This document shows, one piece after another, positions 41,960 to 53,219 of a DNA stretch of 64,000 nucleotides. Origin of the DNA: Sciurus carolinensis (Eukaryota; Chordata; Mammalia; Rodentia; Sciuridae); assembly GCF_902686445.1 (NCBI RefSeq), contig NC_062226.1:11566001-11630000 (forward strand), in the 5' to 3' direction. The notes below the pieces were generated by a model, which saw nothing but the letters and a program-made list of their open reading frames with translations, was not told the origin of the DNA and searched no databases. A program made the position numbers and the translations under genes. Each line of letters begins with the position of its first letter. The first letter of the stretch is position 1.

Positions 41960-44400
41960 ATCTCAATCTTTAAGTTTTGATCTTAAACATCCAGCAAGTC
42001 AGTTTCATGAGTTGTACAGTAAGAGTACTGGGTTTTAACTTTTATGTCTATGACTTTATAGTTATTTACCAACTTTTATTAAACTGGGGTCTATATTATC
42101 TGTCCTATAAGTGAAGGCTTATTATCTCAAATTAATTTAGATTGTTCTTGAAGCAGTACCTCTGTAAAACATTAATCAGTCAACAGTTACAGAGTTTACA
42201 AGGAAAATACAAAATGGAATTAACAACAGTAAAAACATATTTAGTTGTGTAATAGCTATTTTAAATTTTGATTGAGCTATGTATTATATCCCCTGCAGTA
42301 ATTTTACAACAAAAAACCAATCTTTTGAATATAATTTTAAGTGAACTGAAGTCTGACTTATTTTGGAGCCATTGTAACATGTAGTAAGGTAGGTAGCAGA
42401 GCTTTATCTCAGGTAAGGTGGGGCTCTTCATAAATCTTAGGTAAAGCAGTCCTAGTTCTGAAGCTGACATTTATCTTTTTATATATTACTTTATAAAGTT
42501 TACATGTATTTTTCCCAAGTCTATTCAAATGTTAGTTAACACAGTATGATATTACATCTAAAACATGAACCAAAGAAAGCTGAGAGAGCTTTTAACTTTC
42601 CTTTTGTGTAGTAAAGTGGCAAAATGTTTTCCTGTTTCCTGATATTAACTTTTAAACATATCAGGCTCTTATTATCTTTTAGAAATACATTTACATTTTC
42701 ATCCCAGTGCAGAAGGTAACATAAGGTTCAGGTTCAGTTACAGAACACTAAATGATATAAATAAATCCCTAATAAAATTTCTTATTTTGATAAGTTTAAA
42801 TTTACCATTACAACTTTAGGTTGGAGAACACCAGCTTGATAAAATGTTCTTTTAAACCTTTTAAAGACTTGTATACCTGGAAGATATGAACACATTTAAT
42901 ATATAAATAAGAGTGATAGAATCATAATTACATTGATTTTTTTATATTAACCATGTTCAGCTTTTAAAGAAAATTTAGACTTTGTAATGTGGTACAATAC
43001 TCTAACAGTTGCTGTTTAACCAGAGTTGTATAAACCCCCAATTTTTAAGACTAGTTGCTCTAGAATATAAAACTTAACAGACACAATGTTAAGAGTAAAT
43101 TAATATTTTAAGAATTATTGGTCATTTCAGCATATAGACTGAACTTTGGTTTATATCAGTACATTTTTTTTTTTTTTTTTTTTGCGGTGCTGGGGATCGA
43201 ACCCAGGGCCTTGTGCTTGCAAGGCAAGCACTCTACTGACTGAGCTATCTCCCCAGCCCTAGTACATTAATATTTGATCTTAGGAAAAACCTTGAATAGT
43301 TTTAACTGTTGTGTTACTTACACATATATGTAAACCTTTTAAAATTTACACTTAACATTTTTTAATCACTTAGACACTCTTGTTGTTTACTAAGATGTAT
43401 TACAGTCTTATTTTATTACATAAAGACTTTTTTTTATCTAGAACCATTCTATATTTTTATATTTAAAACCTTATAATGTTTTAATCTATTGATCCCCTTT
43501 TTAAAATTTATATTTTGAAACAACCCTTATGAATTTCTGAATTTAGATAAATTACTTCATTTTAATCCGATGAAATACTTTGTTACTTATAGAACTCTAT
43601 TTAAATACAGTTGAAACTTTTGGACCCTTTATATAGAATAATACCTGCCTGTTAAGACTTTTAGTAATCATGTTTTTGGTGATAACATAAAGTAAATTTA
43701 AACCCTTTTTTAATTTATCAATTTATGAAAACACCAAACATGTTTTAAGTCTGTTATCCTATGGAATTTAAGGAGTTAAGAGTACTTGATGTTATATTTA
43801 ACAGCTAGCATTTTAACTTTTTAAACTAATCAGATGTCTCTAACAAACACATCTGTGATCAACCCCATATATGTTAAATCTAATTTAGTTATTTTTTAAA
43901 AAAATAACAAGGTATCAGAGAATTGTATTAAGCCATATCAGTCATTTCTTTCCTGTTGAAGAAAAACCTAGAAACAATGGATATTAGACATTTTATAAAA
44001 TTAACATTTTATTTATTTTTTGACCACCTGGAAACAAAACTGTGTTAGTAACTTGAAAGCCATATTTTTGTTTACCCAATTTATAAACCTTTTAAATCAT
44101 GTAAATCAAAAGCATTTGGATCCATTTTTTAAAAATTTTAATTTATGAGCTCATATGTCAATTTTGGTACCAAATATATGTAGACATGACAATACACCAG
44201 TGTACATATTCGTAAAATAAACAGATGGACAAAGACCTTATAGCTTATTTTTTAAAACCCATTACATTGAGAGTTAACCCTTGTAAACTGGCCTCTGAAT
44301 GAAACAGAGCATTAAAAAAACTTTATAATTGGATAAAATAGGTCTGATCAAAAATTAACCTAGGCACACCAGATCAAAATTATGAACTTGAAAAAACAGA
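41960..44400. other. AT-rich non-coding interior of the provirus
   Basis: About 2.4 kb, strongly AT-rich, with recurring motifs like taaaccttttaaa and no frame longer than about 70 codons. No gag-pol similarity was seen. An ID SINE lies inside (43166-43260). Confidence 0.6.
43158..43268 (-). mobile_element. ID SINE inside the provirus
   Basis: AGTACATT at 43158-43165 and 43261-43268. T run, then gcggtgctggggatcgaacc and gagctatctccccagccc; close to consensus, young. Confidence 0.9.
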
Positions 44401-44689
44401 ATTTTAAAGTCTTTTTGGCCTTCATCCTGATGAAAAAGAATTAAGAGAATATAGACAAAGGTTATGCCCTATCCCTTCCTGAAGGAGTTTCCCGAAGAGC
44501 CAACAAGGGAGCTGCTTCCATTGGTCTCCTTGGGAGAGCCCCCTCAGGTTGGGGTCTTGTTCTAAACTGGTTTTTCTGGTCTCTTGGATAGCAGCCATCA
44601 AAATTATATGGCATTTTGGTGGACCAATTCCAATAGTTGGAAGTTCCTATTGGCAGCAGTTTACATCTTAATGTAAGCTTTAGTGAACA

Positions 44690-44956
44690 TGGTTAAAAAC
44701 ATTTTTAATCATTTTTTTACCCAAATTTGACTATAAAACATTTGATCAGGATGTACGGGCTGCCCAGAGACAATTTGGTGGTCTCCTGAGGAGGCCATCT
44801 AACCTCAAAAGTTGTTCATTCTCTCTCACAGAATTTAGAGAGAGAAAAGACATTGCAGCTGGTTCTGTAGTCATTGGCTCTCTTCTGGAATTCCTGGAAA
44901 TTAGTTAACATGCACTGGAGGGGAGTACATGACTGAAGTGAGGGAGACTGATCCAT
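44690..44956 (-). pseudogene. provirus gag (matrix N-terminal) remnant
   Basis: An ATG at 44956-44954 opens a frame that resembles the start of a gammaretroviral matrix protein and stops after about 47 codons; matrix-like text goes on past the stop (WPPQE region). The second residue is Asp where a myristoylated Gly is normal. No capsid or nucleocapsid could be seen. Non-functional. Confidence 0.55.
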
Positions 44957-45360
44957 GCTTACATTTAAAGGCAACAAAAAGACAGAAAAGGACAAACAAA
45001 CACAGAACAGATAAAACACCAAAGACACAGACAAGTGGTCACTCCAGATTCCAGACCAGAGGGACTGAGCAACGTTTTGCCAGTCCTGGACTCAGGAAGT
45101 AATGCTGCATCCAGCCTTCCTCAGAGTCCCCAGATGCGGATCCGCCAGAAACAGACTTACCGGTCCGCCAGGGGTGCAGAAACAGGTGACTCTTTCTGAG
45201 AATTTAGTTCAGTCCTGGGGCGGGGCTCCACAGATCATGCAGCCTGGGCCTGAGGAACATCTCTCAGACACCTTCCCCTAGGAGCAACATTGTGGCCTCT
45301 CCCCTCCGCAGGAGTTCCCAGGTCAGCGGTGAGCGGTGGTTGCCCACCAGGCAGCGAGGA

Positions 45361-45377
45361 TCTTGCTGGGGCCTCCA
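45361..45377 (-). other. provirus primer-binding site, tRNA-Thr type
   Basis: Minus strand TGGAGGCCCCAGCAAGA starts two bases after the 5' LTR. From knowledge of tRNA ends, it matches the 3' end of tRNA-Thr(UGU) with one difference (CGAGA expected). Confidence 0.7.
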
Positions 45378-45379
45378 AA

Positions 45380-45943
45380 TGTTATGGGGCGCAACTTAAG
45401 AACAAGTCACTGATCACCACTGAGAAGTCCAAATTTGAGAGTCTTTATTAAGCCAGCTGACTGACTGTCTCACACAATGCCCCAAAAAATGGCTATTGGG
45501 AGAACAGCCCTGACCACAGGGTTGTAGGGGTTCTTATACCAAAAATCACATCAATCATAAGTGTCTGTTGCTATGATTCAAAATTACAAACTAACATCAT
45601 GAGATCAGCAACAGAGGGGAAGTGGGTCAAAATGACCCTTACCTAAGTACAAACTAAAGAATGGTTGCTAACATCCACACGGTTACCGTTTACATGGTAC
45701 ATTGGTTAAGAGCAATAGAGGTCAAAAGAGAGCAATTTTTACTACATAGGTATTGCCATTGTATATTATTAAACATGTCACGCTAAGTAACTGATGATGG
45801 GTACAGAGGCAGGGTGTTCCCATGGGAGAAGCTTATTTCCTACATAACATGGAGTCTCAGAGCAAAATGGAGTCTGTTTAGTCATTTCCCTTAGAGTCTG
45901 GCCTAGAGCATTCTCATGAAGTCAGATCTGTCAGCCCATCACA
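45380..45943 (-). repeat. provirus 5' LTR
   Basis: Same layout as the 3' copy. Differences include a small indel near 45405 (aacaagtcactg against aacagactg) and about a dozen substitutions, by eye about 97-98% identity. Confidence 0.92.
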
Positions 45944-46039
45944 CTACCAGCTCTCAGATTATGAGGGCATTCAGGAAGCCTATGAAGAAAAGCATGTGTA
46001 AACAATGAAAGTCTGTTAGCAACCATGCAAATTAGCTGG

Positions 46040-46247
46040 AAAGTGAATCTACAGTCCCCACCTGCGAGCCCCCTGCCAACAACTTGACTGCAACCTCATG
46101 ACAGACCTTGAGCTAGAGGCACCCAAATAAGCAAGCCATGCCTAGACTCCCAATCCACATAAACTATAAGATAATAAATACTTGTTTTAAGACAGTGGTA
46201 CTGGGAGAATTTGTTACACAGCAATAGATAACTATTATAGTTACACT
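46040..46247 (+). mobile_element. MLT1-like LTR 3' part
   Basis: acttgactgcaacctcatga, agataataaatacttgtttt and gcaatagataactattatag are typical MLT1 3' phrases. The provirus integrated just upstream. Confidence 0.75.
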
Positions 46248-46276
46248 CACTCTTATTTCTTGGAACCTATAACGAA

Positions 46277-46805
46277 ACGCATGAGTCAGGGCTCTCTAGA
46301 GAAACAGACCCAAAGGGGACTACTCATCAGACTGGCTTATACAATTAGAAGCCAGATAGTCCCACAATGGGCATCTGCTGACTTGAGACCTGGAGGAACA
46401 AGTAACTGGCTCAGTCTAAGAAGCTGGAGCCTCAGAAGAAAAGGAACAAATGATGCAGCTCCAGTTCTAGATTGAAGGTCTGGAAACTCCCTGGAGAACT
46501 GCTGGTCAGAGTAAAAGAACTGGAGTTCAATATCCTCAGGGAATCTCAGCCATAATGGAAGCACTCACTCAAGAAGAAAGGAGTTTGTGTCTGTGTCGGC
46601 TTGCTCTTCCTTCCAGCTTTTCTTCCATTCAGGGTCCTAGCCTATTGGATGGTGCCACCCCCATTCAAGGCAGGTCTCCCCCGTCAGTTTGCTGTCTCAT
46701 ATGCCCATTATCTCTGGAAACACTGTCATAGACATAACAGGAAGTCTCTGAATCTTAGGCATCTTTTAATCTGATCAAGTGACAATCAGATTAACTATCA
46801 CAAAA
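46277..46805 (-). mobile_element. MLT2-like (ERVL) LTR
   Basis: Begins tcagggctctctagagaaac and ends near aatcagattaactatcacaa; reverse MLT2 layout. Confidence 0.65.
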
Positions 46806-47094
46806 CCCAAGACATTTTTTTTAAAGAACAAAAATTGGGATTCCTAATAAAAACTATGACCCAATTATTTTCTCATAAATTTATAGAGGAATTGTTGCAT
46901 GCTTTTAAAAGATAGGACTAAGTTCAGACAATAATTAATACTTACTAAGACATTCCCAGGATTATGTTTCTCAAATGGCCTTATCATGTTTACAACATCA
47001 AAATGTGACATGTTTTGGACTTTGTCAACATGTTTTCCAAATATTCATTTTATTTGTTTATTTTGGGGGAGTATACTACATCAACAACCCTTTA

Positions 47095-47255
47095 AAAAAT
47101 TTTTTTTTTTTTTTTTTAATTTTGAGACAGGATCTCACTGAGTTTCTTAGAGCCTCACTAAGTTGCTGAGGCTGGCCTGGAACTTGTCATCCTCCTTCCT
47201 TAGTCTCCAGAGTTGCTGGGATTACAAGCATGCATCTCCACACCTGAATTTTCCC
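47095..47255 (-). mobile_element. B1 SINE half
   Basis: T run, ttgagacaggatctcactga, aggctggcctggaacttgtc, gggattacaagcatgcatct. 46806-47094 and 47256-47520 show nothing recognisable. Confidence 0.88.
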
Positions 47256-47520
47256 AAATATTTAAAACAAATCTTTCAGTTGTTCCCATTTTATAAACAA
47301 CCCCAATGATAACAACTTAGCAGGAGAGATCCAAGACTCTATTTCATTGAGTCATGCTAGGATTTCTATCCTGAATAAGAACTTCCCACTCAAAATGTAT
47401 AATCCTTAATCTTCTCTGTGACTTGAAATCTACACAAAACAACTTGAATTTTATAATCCAAATGACTAAATTTATTTATAAGAAAATACTCCTCCATGTC
47501 TTTTCATGACATGTTAGCTC

Positions 47521-48098
47521 ATTTCTTTTTGTTTTTCCCTATGGTACTAGGGACTGAAAGCCGGGGAGTTCTATCACTGACCTATATCCCAGCCCTTTTT
47601 ATTTGTATTTTTTTAAAGGTTTTGGGCATTTTATTACTCAGTCCTTGGCGGAGGTGGGCCAAGATACAGTGGAGGGCTGCGAGCCTACAAGAAAGGGGAA
47701 CATACAGGATAAGTTGCGTGCCCTTTGCACAGCTGGATTTCCTCAGATGTGTTGTGAGTATATTACTTTGCTTTACAACGAGGGTCACTCTCTATAGATA
47801 CTCACCCAAAGATTGGAGATAAGTGGTCAGTTCCCACTCTCCCTTTCCTTCATTATCACATTCTTTAGAGACCTTCTTATCTTACTGCCAGCTTTCCTAG
47901 GTGCTGAGGAGTGTTCAACCCAACACTTCATCGCTTTAGTTGCCTTGGAAGCCCCTTAGCCCTTTTCTATTTTTTTGTTTTGAGACAGGGTCTCACTAAG
48001 TTGCCCAGGCTGGCCTTGAACTAGTGATTCTTCTGCCTCAGTCTCCTGAGTCATTTGGATTACGGGCATGCACCACCATGCCTGGTTATAGCTCCTTT
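47521..48098 (-). mobile_element. B1-dID SINE split by an insert of about 360 bp
   Basis: The reversed ID half (47521-47600) and reversed B1 half (about 47965-48098) belong together. The insert between them is bounded by agccctttt on each side (47591 and about 47958) and, on the minus strand, ends in AATAAA plus a short A run, so it looks like a processed retrocopy. Its parent was not identified. Confidence 0.65.
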
Positions 48099-48099
48099 C

Positions 48100-48490
48100 C
48101 TTTTAGCACTGAAAAATATTCTGTTTTTTGGATGTTCCACCATTTATTTATCCCTTCATGTACTGAAGGCCATCTTGGTTGCTTCTAGGCGTGGGAGATT
48201 ATTAATAAAGCTACTATAAATGTACATGTGCAGGTTATTGTATAGACTTAATATTTGAATTCATTTGGGTAAATACTAGGGAGTGCAATTGCTGGATTGT
48301 ATGTTAAGAATTATATTTAGTTTTCTAAGGAATTCCTAAACTGTCTTTCAAAGTGACCGTACCATTTTATATTCCCACCAGCAATGAATGAGAGTTGTTT
48401 TCCTCCATATCCTCCTTGTCAGCATTTAGTATTGTCATGTTTTAGAGTTTGACCAGTCTAATTAGTGTAGTAGCATCTCATTTTTTAAAA
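48100..48490 (-). mobile_element. L1 LINE fragment
   Basis: ctactataaatgtacatgtg, gagtgcaattgctggattgt and attcccaccagcaatgaatg read as reverse L1 3' sequence. Confidence 0.75.
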
Positions 48491-48588
48491 TATATTTTTT
48501 ATGCATGAGTAGATTCTTTTTGAAAATATAAAATAAGAAATAACTTTAAAAACTTGTGATTAAATTTATTTTTAAGAGTTATTTAGCC

Positions 48589-48895
48589 AGGGTTGGTGGC
48601 TCATGCCTGTAATCCCAGTGGCTTAGGAGTCTGAGGCAGGAGGGCAACAAGTTTGAGGCCAGCCTCAGCAACTTGGTGAGGCCCTAAGAAATTTAGCAAG
48701 ATTCTGTCTAAAAATTTAAAAAATAAAATAAAAAGGGCTGGAGATGTATCTCAGTGGTAAATTTCCCCTGAGTTAAATTCCCATTACAGGCCCCCAATAA
48801 AAATAAATATATAAAAAGGGCTGGGTATGTTGCTCAGTGGTAAAATGTCCCTGGGTTACAGGCCCTATAAACCCTCCCCCCCCCAAAAAAGAATT
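48589..48895 (+). mobile_element. B1-dID SINE followed by a second ID half
   Basis: ggttggtggctcatgcctgt to agttaaattcccattacagg, then 48817-48895 (ggctgggtatgttgctcagt, C and A runs). Confidence 0.85.
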
Positions 48896-49116
48896 ATTCT
48901 TTTAATTAGGAAGTCCTATAAAAATTATGTACAAAGTAATTCAGATTTTTCTCAAAATATTTGTGTATTTTTGACCTTTTGTATTGGTATTTATATATCT
49001 AAAGTTTGTCATACTACTTTATCTAAACTCAACATCCAATTGATGTTCCTGAATCAAAGAAAGTGAAAACTTTGGGATCAAATCCACTTCTTAAAGTAAG
49101 TGGATACGTGGCTTGT

Positions 49117-49154
<38 letters not shown>

Positions 49155-49164
49155 TGCGCGCGTG
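49117..49164. repeat. (GT)n and (GC)n alternating tract
   Basis: A pure TG run passes into cgcgtgcgcgcgtgc; alternating purine-pyrimidine, Z-DNA-prone. Confidence 0.92.
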
Positions 49165-49167
49165 CTT

Positions 49168-49241
49168 GCATGTTGGGGATCAAAGCCAGGACCTGGCACA
49201 TGTTAAACATGTGCCTTACCATTCAGTTACATCCCAGCCAC
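49168..49241 (-). mobile_element. ID SINE
   Basis: gttggggatcaaagccagga, ccttaccattcagttacatc; reversed ID directly after the dinucleotide tract. Confidence 0.8.
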
Positions 49242-49250
49242 AAAACTGGG

Positions 49251-49740
49251 TGTGATGGCTAATTTTGTGTGTCAACTTGACTGGGAAATGAGATGCTCAG
49301 ACTCTGTCAAGCATTGTACTGGTGTGTCTATGAGGGTGTTTCTGGATGAGATTAACAGTTGAATCATTTGGTAAACTGAGTGAAGCACCCCCTGTGACTG
49401 GCCTTATTCAGTCAATGAAGGCCTGGTGCTGGGATGTAGCTCAGTGGTGGAGCACATATTTTATTTTAGCACGGGCTAGGACCTGGGATTGACTCTCAGC
49501 AACACACACATACACATACAACCAATGAATGCTTGAATCAAGCCAAAAATCTGAGTAAGAATTCCCTCTCTCTGCCTGTCTTTGAGCTGAGACATGGGTC
49601 TTCTGCTGCTGAAGTCAAACTTGGACTCAGAAAGGAATGATACCATTGGCTTTCTAGCTTGCTAACTCAAGATCTTGGGATTTCTCAGTCTTCATAATCA
49701 CATGAGCAAATTCCTTATAATACATTTGGTGGGTGAGTGT
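49251..49740 (+). mobile_element. MLT2-like (ERVL) LTR interrupted by an ID SINE
   Basis: tgtgatggctaattttgtgt, gtcaacttgactgggaaatg and gatgagattaacagttgaat mark the LTR start. An ID (49421-49520, + strand) interrupts it. Confidence 0.75.
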
Positions 49741-50109
49741 TGCTGAATCAAGTGTAAGATTTTCTGAAAATTCAAAAATAACGTTATTATCTTTGATGAC
49801 TTGAGCCGGCCAGTTCAAGGGCAGATTGCCTAGATTGGCCTTGCAACCCGCCTGTTAGTTCATTCCCTTCTTGAAAAGTGCACAAGATTCAACACGGCTT
49901 CTCAACATTCCACCTTTCCACCTCTTTTTTTTTTTTTTTTTTTTTTTTTATAAATTCACCTTTTAAAGTTTTTTTTTTACTTGACATTCACCTATTGACT
50001 CTTCCTCATATGAATAAATCTGTTTGCATATAATTTACTGCCTCCATGTTATTCTTTGACATGAGTGAGTATATATAAAAAGAAGGTGCCAAAAGGCTGA
50101 ACCTGGGGT

Positions 50110-50290
50110 TTTCCTTTTTTTTTTTTTTTTTTTTTTGGGTACTGGGAATTGAATCCAGGGACACTTTAACACTGAGCCACATCCCCAACCCTGTCTCACT
50201 AACTTGCCAAGGCTGGCCTTGAAGTTGCAATCCTCCTGCCTCAACCACCCAAGTTATTGGGATTACAGACGTGTGCCACCATGCCCAACC
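50110..50290 (-). mobile_element. B1-dID SINE, shortened
   Basis: T run, ggtactgggaattgaatcca, gagccacatccccaaccctg, then a B1 half ending gtgtgccaccatgcccaacc. Confidence 0.9.
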
Positions 50291-50334
50291 TTCAATGCTT
50301 TCTATCTGTATACATAATAAATATTTGCCTCCAC

Positions 50335-50490
50335 TTTTTTTTAGATGTTGATGAACCTTTATTTTATTATTTATTTGTGAGAATTTGTGTTGATGAACCT
50401 TTATTTTATTATTTATTTGTGAGAATCGAACCCAGTGCCTCACACATGCTAGGCAAGTGCCCTACCACTGAGCCACAACCCCAGCTCCTG
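50335..50490 (-). mobile_element. ID SINE of the long-tail type with a duplicated tail
   Basis: The tail unit gttgatgaacctttatttta ... gtgagaat is present twice in tandem (about 50347-50387 and 50388-50427), then gaacccagtgcctcacacat and gagccacaaccccagct. Confidence 0.88.
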
Positions 50491-50733
50491 TCTCCACTTC
50501 TTAATGTAGAAGACCAGAGAATAACTTGTACTGTTCTCCATCTTACTTTTTTTTTTGAACTAAAGACTATATCCATGCAAGAATATTTATCAGTGAATTT
50601 TGGAAATGGACTTGCTGGATTAAAGAGTATGTATTTTTGCAACATTGATACATTGATGATGATTCTCAATCGTCACTCATAACAGTTGGGCATCAGTTTG
50701 CCTTTCTACAAACCAATTGTGATCAAACTTTTG

Positions 50734-50945
50734 GATTTTTTTTTTTTTTTTTTTGGTACTGGGGATTGAACCCAGGGGTGCTTTACCTCTGAGCCACATC
50801 CCCAGTTCTTTTTATTTTGTGACAGGGTCTCAATAAATTGCTTAGGGCCTCACTAAGTTGTTGAGGCTGGCTTTGAATTTGTGATACTCCTGCCTCAATC
50901 ACCTCAACTGCTGGGATTACAGGCATGTGCCACTACTCCTGGCTC
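50734..50945 (-). mobile_element. B1-dID SINE
   Basis: T run, gggattgaacccaggggtgc, gagccacatccccagttct, B1 half ending gccactactcctggc. Confidence 0.92.
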
Positions 50946-51002
50946 AAACTTTTGAATTTTAAATAATTGAAAATGTAGAAAATAGTATTTTATTTTTTTA
51001 AT

Positions 51003-51208
51003 TTTATTTTTTTTGGTACTGGTGGGATTGAACCCAGGGACTCTTTACCACGGAGCTACATTCACGTCCCTTTTTATTTTGATTCAGGGTCTTACTAAGT
51101 TGCTTAGGGCCTTGATAAATTGCTGAGGTTGCCTTTGAATTTGCCATTTCCCTGTCTCAGCCTCACCTTGGGATTACAGGTCTGTACCACCATGCCTGGT
51201 TTAAGAGT
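51003..51208 (-). mobile_element. B1-dID SINE
   Basis: ggtactggtgggattgaacc to gtaccaccatgcctggttt. 51209-51600 shows nothing recognisable. Confidence 0.9.
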
Positions 51209-51609
51209 ATGTACCCTTTTTGAAAATAAGTGCTATGAAAACATATGAATATGCTGTGGAAAAGAAGCCTGGTAATTCAGGGGAGAGAAGGGAAGTAACT
51301 TCAGGAGCAGAGTCCTTTACTAGGCTGAAGGAATGGGATCCACCTTATCAGTGATTCAGTTAAAAGGTGTAGATGCAGGGGGTTTGGTATATGTTTGGGG
51401 AGCTGAATCAAGTGCAAGTCTCTTCTGATTGTTTTTCAGGTGAAATAAGATTACAGGTCAATTGAGTGAGGATTGGGGTAGATGTTTTGAAAATTGGAGA
51501 GAATAGATAAGAATTGCTTTTCTTGGAAGGGGAGAGGACCTGCCCAGGGAAATATAGGACTGTTGGGTGGCACTGAGGCCCCCTTGAAGATTACAACACT
51601 AAACTTAAA

Positions 51610-51795
51610 GTGAACTTTGGTGTAGGCCCATGCATATGATCTCAGAGACTGGGAAGACTCAGGCAGGAGGTGGAAAGTTCCAGATCAGCCTCAGAAATTT
51701 AGCGAGACTCTGTCTCAAAATAAAAAATTAAAAGGAAAAGCACCCCTCGGCTTAATCCCCATTACCAATGAATGAATGAATAAATGAATGAATAA
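51610..51795 (+). mobile_element. B1-dID SINE lacking most of its ID half
   Basis: gcatatgatctcagagactg, ctctgtctcaaaataaaaaa, then only the end of the ID half and an (AATG)n tail. Confidence 0.8.
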
Positions 51796-52202
51796 AATAA
51801 AATGAACTGTGAAGGACAAGGAACTGCCATGGATGAGAAAAGTCACTGTTTTAGGGAGAACTGAATAAAAGCAAAATTAAAACCATTTATTGAGTATTCA
51901 TTTAACAAATATAAGGATCTCTTGTGAAGATCATGAGCATATTCCAGTCTGTTGTTCACACAAGCTGGTTAAGTAAGGCATTCACTGGGCAAACAAAAGC
52001 ATAAAAAGTCCCTGTTGGACTCTCTAAATAAATTATTCCGAAATTTGAGGTGCAGTGGGGAAGAGTTTTCTGATACTTTCGATAGACTGAACAAAGAGTT
52101 TCACAGAAAAAAAAACATGCACATACACAAACTGCAGACAATTTCAAGCGTTCCTAGAACCACAAATTAAGAACCTTCTCCTCTGAATTAGGAGCCCTAT
52201 TT

Positions 52203-52370
52203 TATTAAAAAAAAAAATTTTTTTTTGTACTGGGAATTGAACCCAGGTGCACTTTACCGCTGAGCTGCATCCCCAGACCTTTTTATTTTTTATTTTGAGA
52301 TAGGATCTCCCTAAGTTGCTGAGGGTGGCCTGAAAATTGTGATCCTCCTGCCTCAGCTTTCCGAAGAGCC
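52203..52370 (-). mobile_element. B1-dID SINE, truncated
   Basis: gtactgggaattgaacccag, gctgagctgcatccccagac, then a partial B1 half. 52371-52970 is AT-rich with nothing recognisable. Confidence 0.88.
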
Positions 52371-52974
52371 CTATTTTAAAACAGTATATCATTCTAAGTA
52401 TATTGTATATGATTCAATTTACACAAGGCTTTTTACAAGTAACTTCATAGCTGTGTACTGGATATCGCTAACAAAGCCTCAGAATTTGAAATCATTTTAG
52501 GTTTAACAACACCGTTGCAAAAAATAGGCTAGTGTTATACTATACTCTTCATCCAAAATCTCCAAGGTTAACATCTTAGATGACCGGAGTTCAATTATGG
52601 AAACTATTAATTCAATACTTTTAACTAATATTACGCAAATTTCATTAGTTGTTCCATTCTTGTTCTTTGTCGGTCCCAGTATCCAATTCAGAATTTCACG
52701 TTGCGTTTAGATGTCCTAGATCTTGCTTTTTTTTTTTTTAAGTTTTATTCTAATTTCTGTACTTAATAGCTATTATTTAATGTCTCAGTTTTCCGTCTCA
52801 ATAGACGAGATGAGGAACCTATTTTAAAAACTACACACATTTGGAACCTTTGTCGGGGAGAAAATATTTTTTTGTTGTTCAAAGCTCGGAGCTTTTTTGT
52901 GTGTGTCTAAAGCAAAACAAAAATAAAGCAAACAGAAGCGTATTAAAGTTGTTCAAGTAATTTGTCCTAAAGTG

Positions 52975-53215
52975 GGACCGGTAGCTTCTCCCTCAGCCGC
53001 CTGGAGAAGCTTCTAATTGGGCCGCGGGTCCGTCATGACGCAGGAGGGCCGCCTCATTGGTCCGCGCAGTCAGGACTCCCGCGGCTTTTCTCTTGGGTGT
53101 TCTGGAAGCCGACCCATTTCTCTTCCTCTTAAGTCAGCGCTCCCTTCTTTCTGGTGCCCGGAGCTGCTAGCCGAAAGGGATCCAGACTGAGCTAGTCCGG
53201 GTAAATGCACTGAGG
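52975..53215 (+). promoter_or_regulatory. PDCL: PDCL promoter and probable non-coding first exon
   Basis: AT-rich DNA changes abruptly to GC- and CpG-rich sequence. Two ATTGG (inverted CCAAT) boxes lie at 53016-53020 and 53056-53060, and a palindromic CGTCATGACG (CRE/AP-1-like) at 53031-53040. There is no TATA box, as is common for housekeeping genes. A donor-like gag|gtaggc at 53214/53215 fits the end of a 5' UTR exon that would splice to the ATG exon at 54955; another possible donor is at 53200. The transcription start is not determinable here. Confidence 0.7.
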
Positions 53216-53219
53216 TAGG

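Larger units (their letters stand above)
37309..45943 (-). mobile_element. class I (gammaretrovirus-like) endogenous provirus, coding-defective
   Basis: Two LTRs of about 560 bp in direct orientation are bounded by CTAC on both outer sides (37305-37308, 45944-45947), a 4-bp integration duplication. A tRNA-Thr-type primer site and a purine tract are present. Of the coding region I see only a gag matrix start, the integrase C-terminal end, an env leader-like start and the env transmembrane part, all broken by stops. The 8.6 kb includes a 1.76-kb L1 insert and an ID SINE; the interior at 41960-44400 is AT-rich and non-coding. LTR differences are about 13 substitutions and two small indels, so integration is recent relative to the coding decay. 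I infer a non-autonomous VL30-like element. It cannot encode a virus. Confidence 0.88.

Noticed and set aside
50006..50443. 145-codon minus strand frame
   Set aside because: Translation of SINE sequence (reversed B1-dID) plus flanking DNA.
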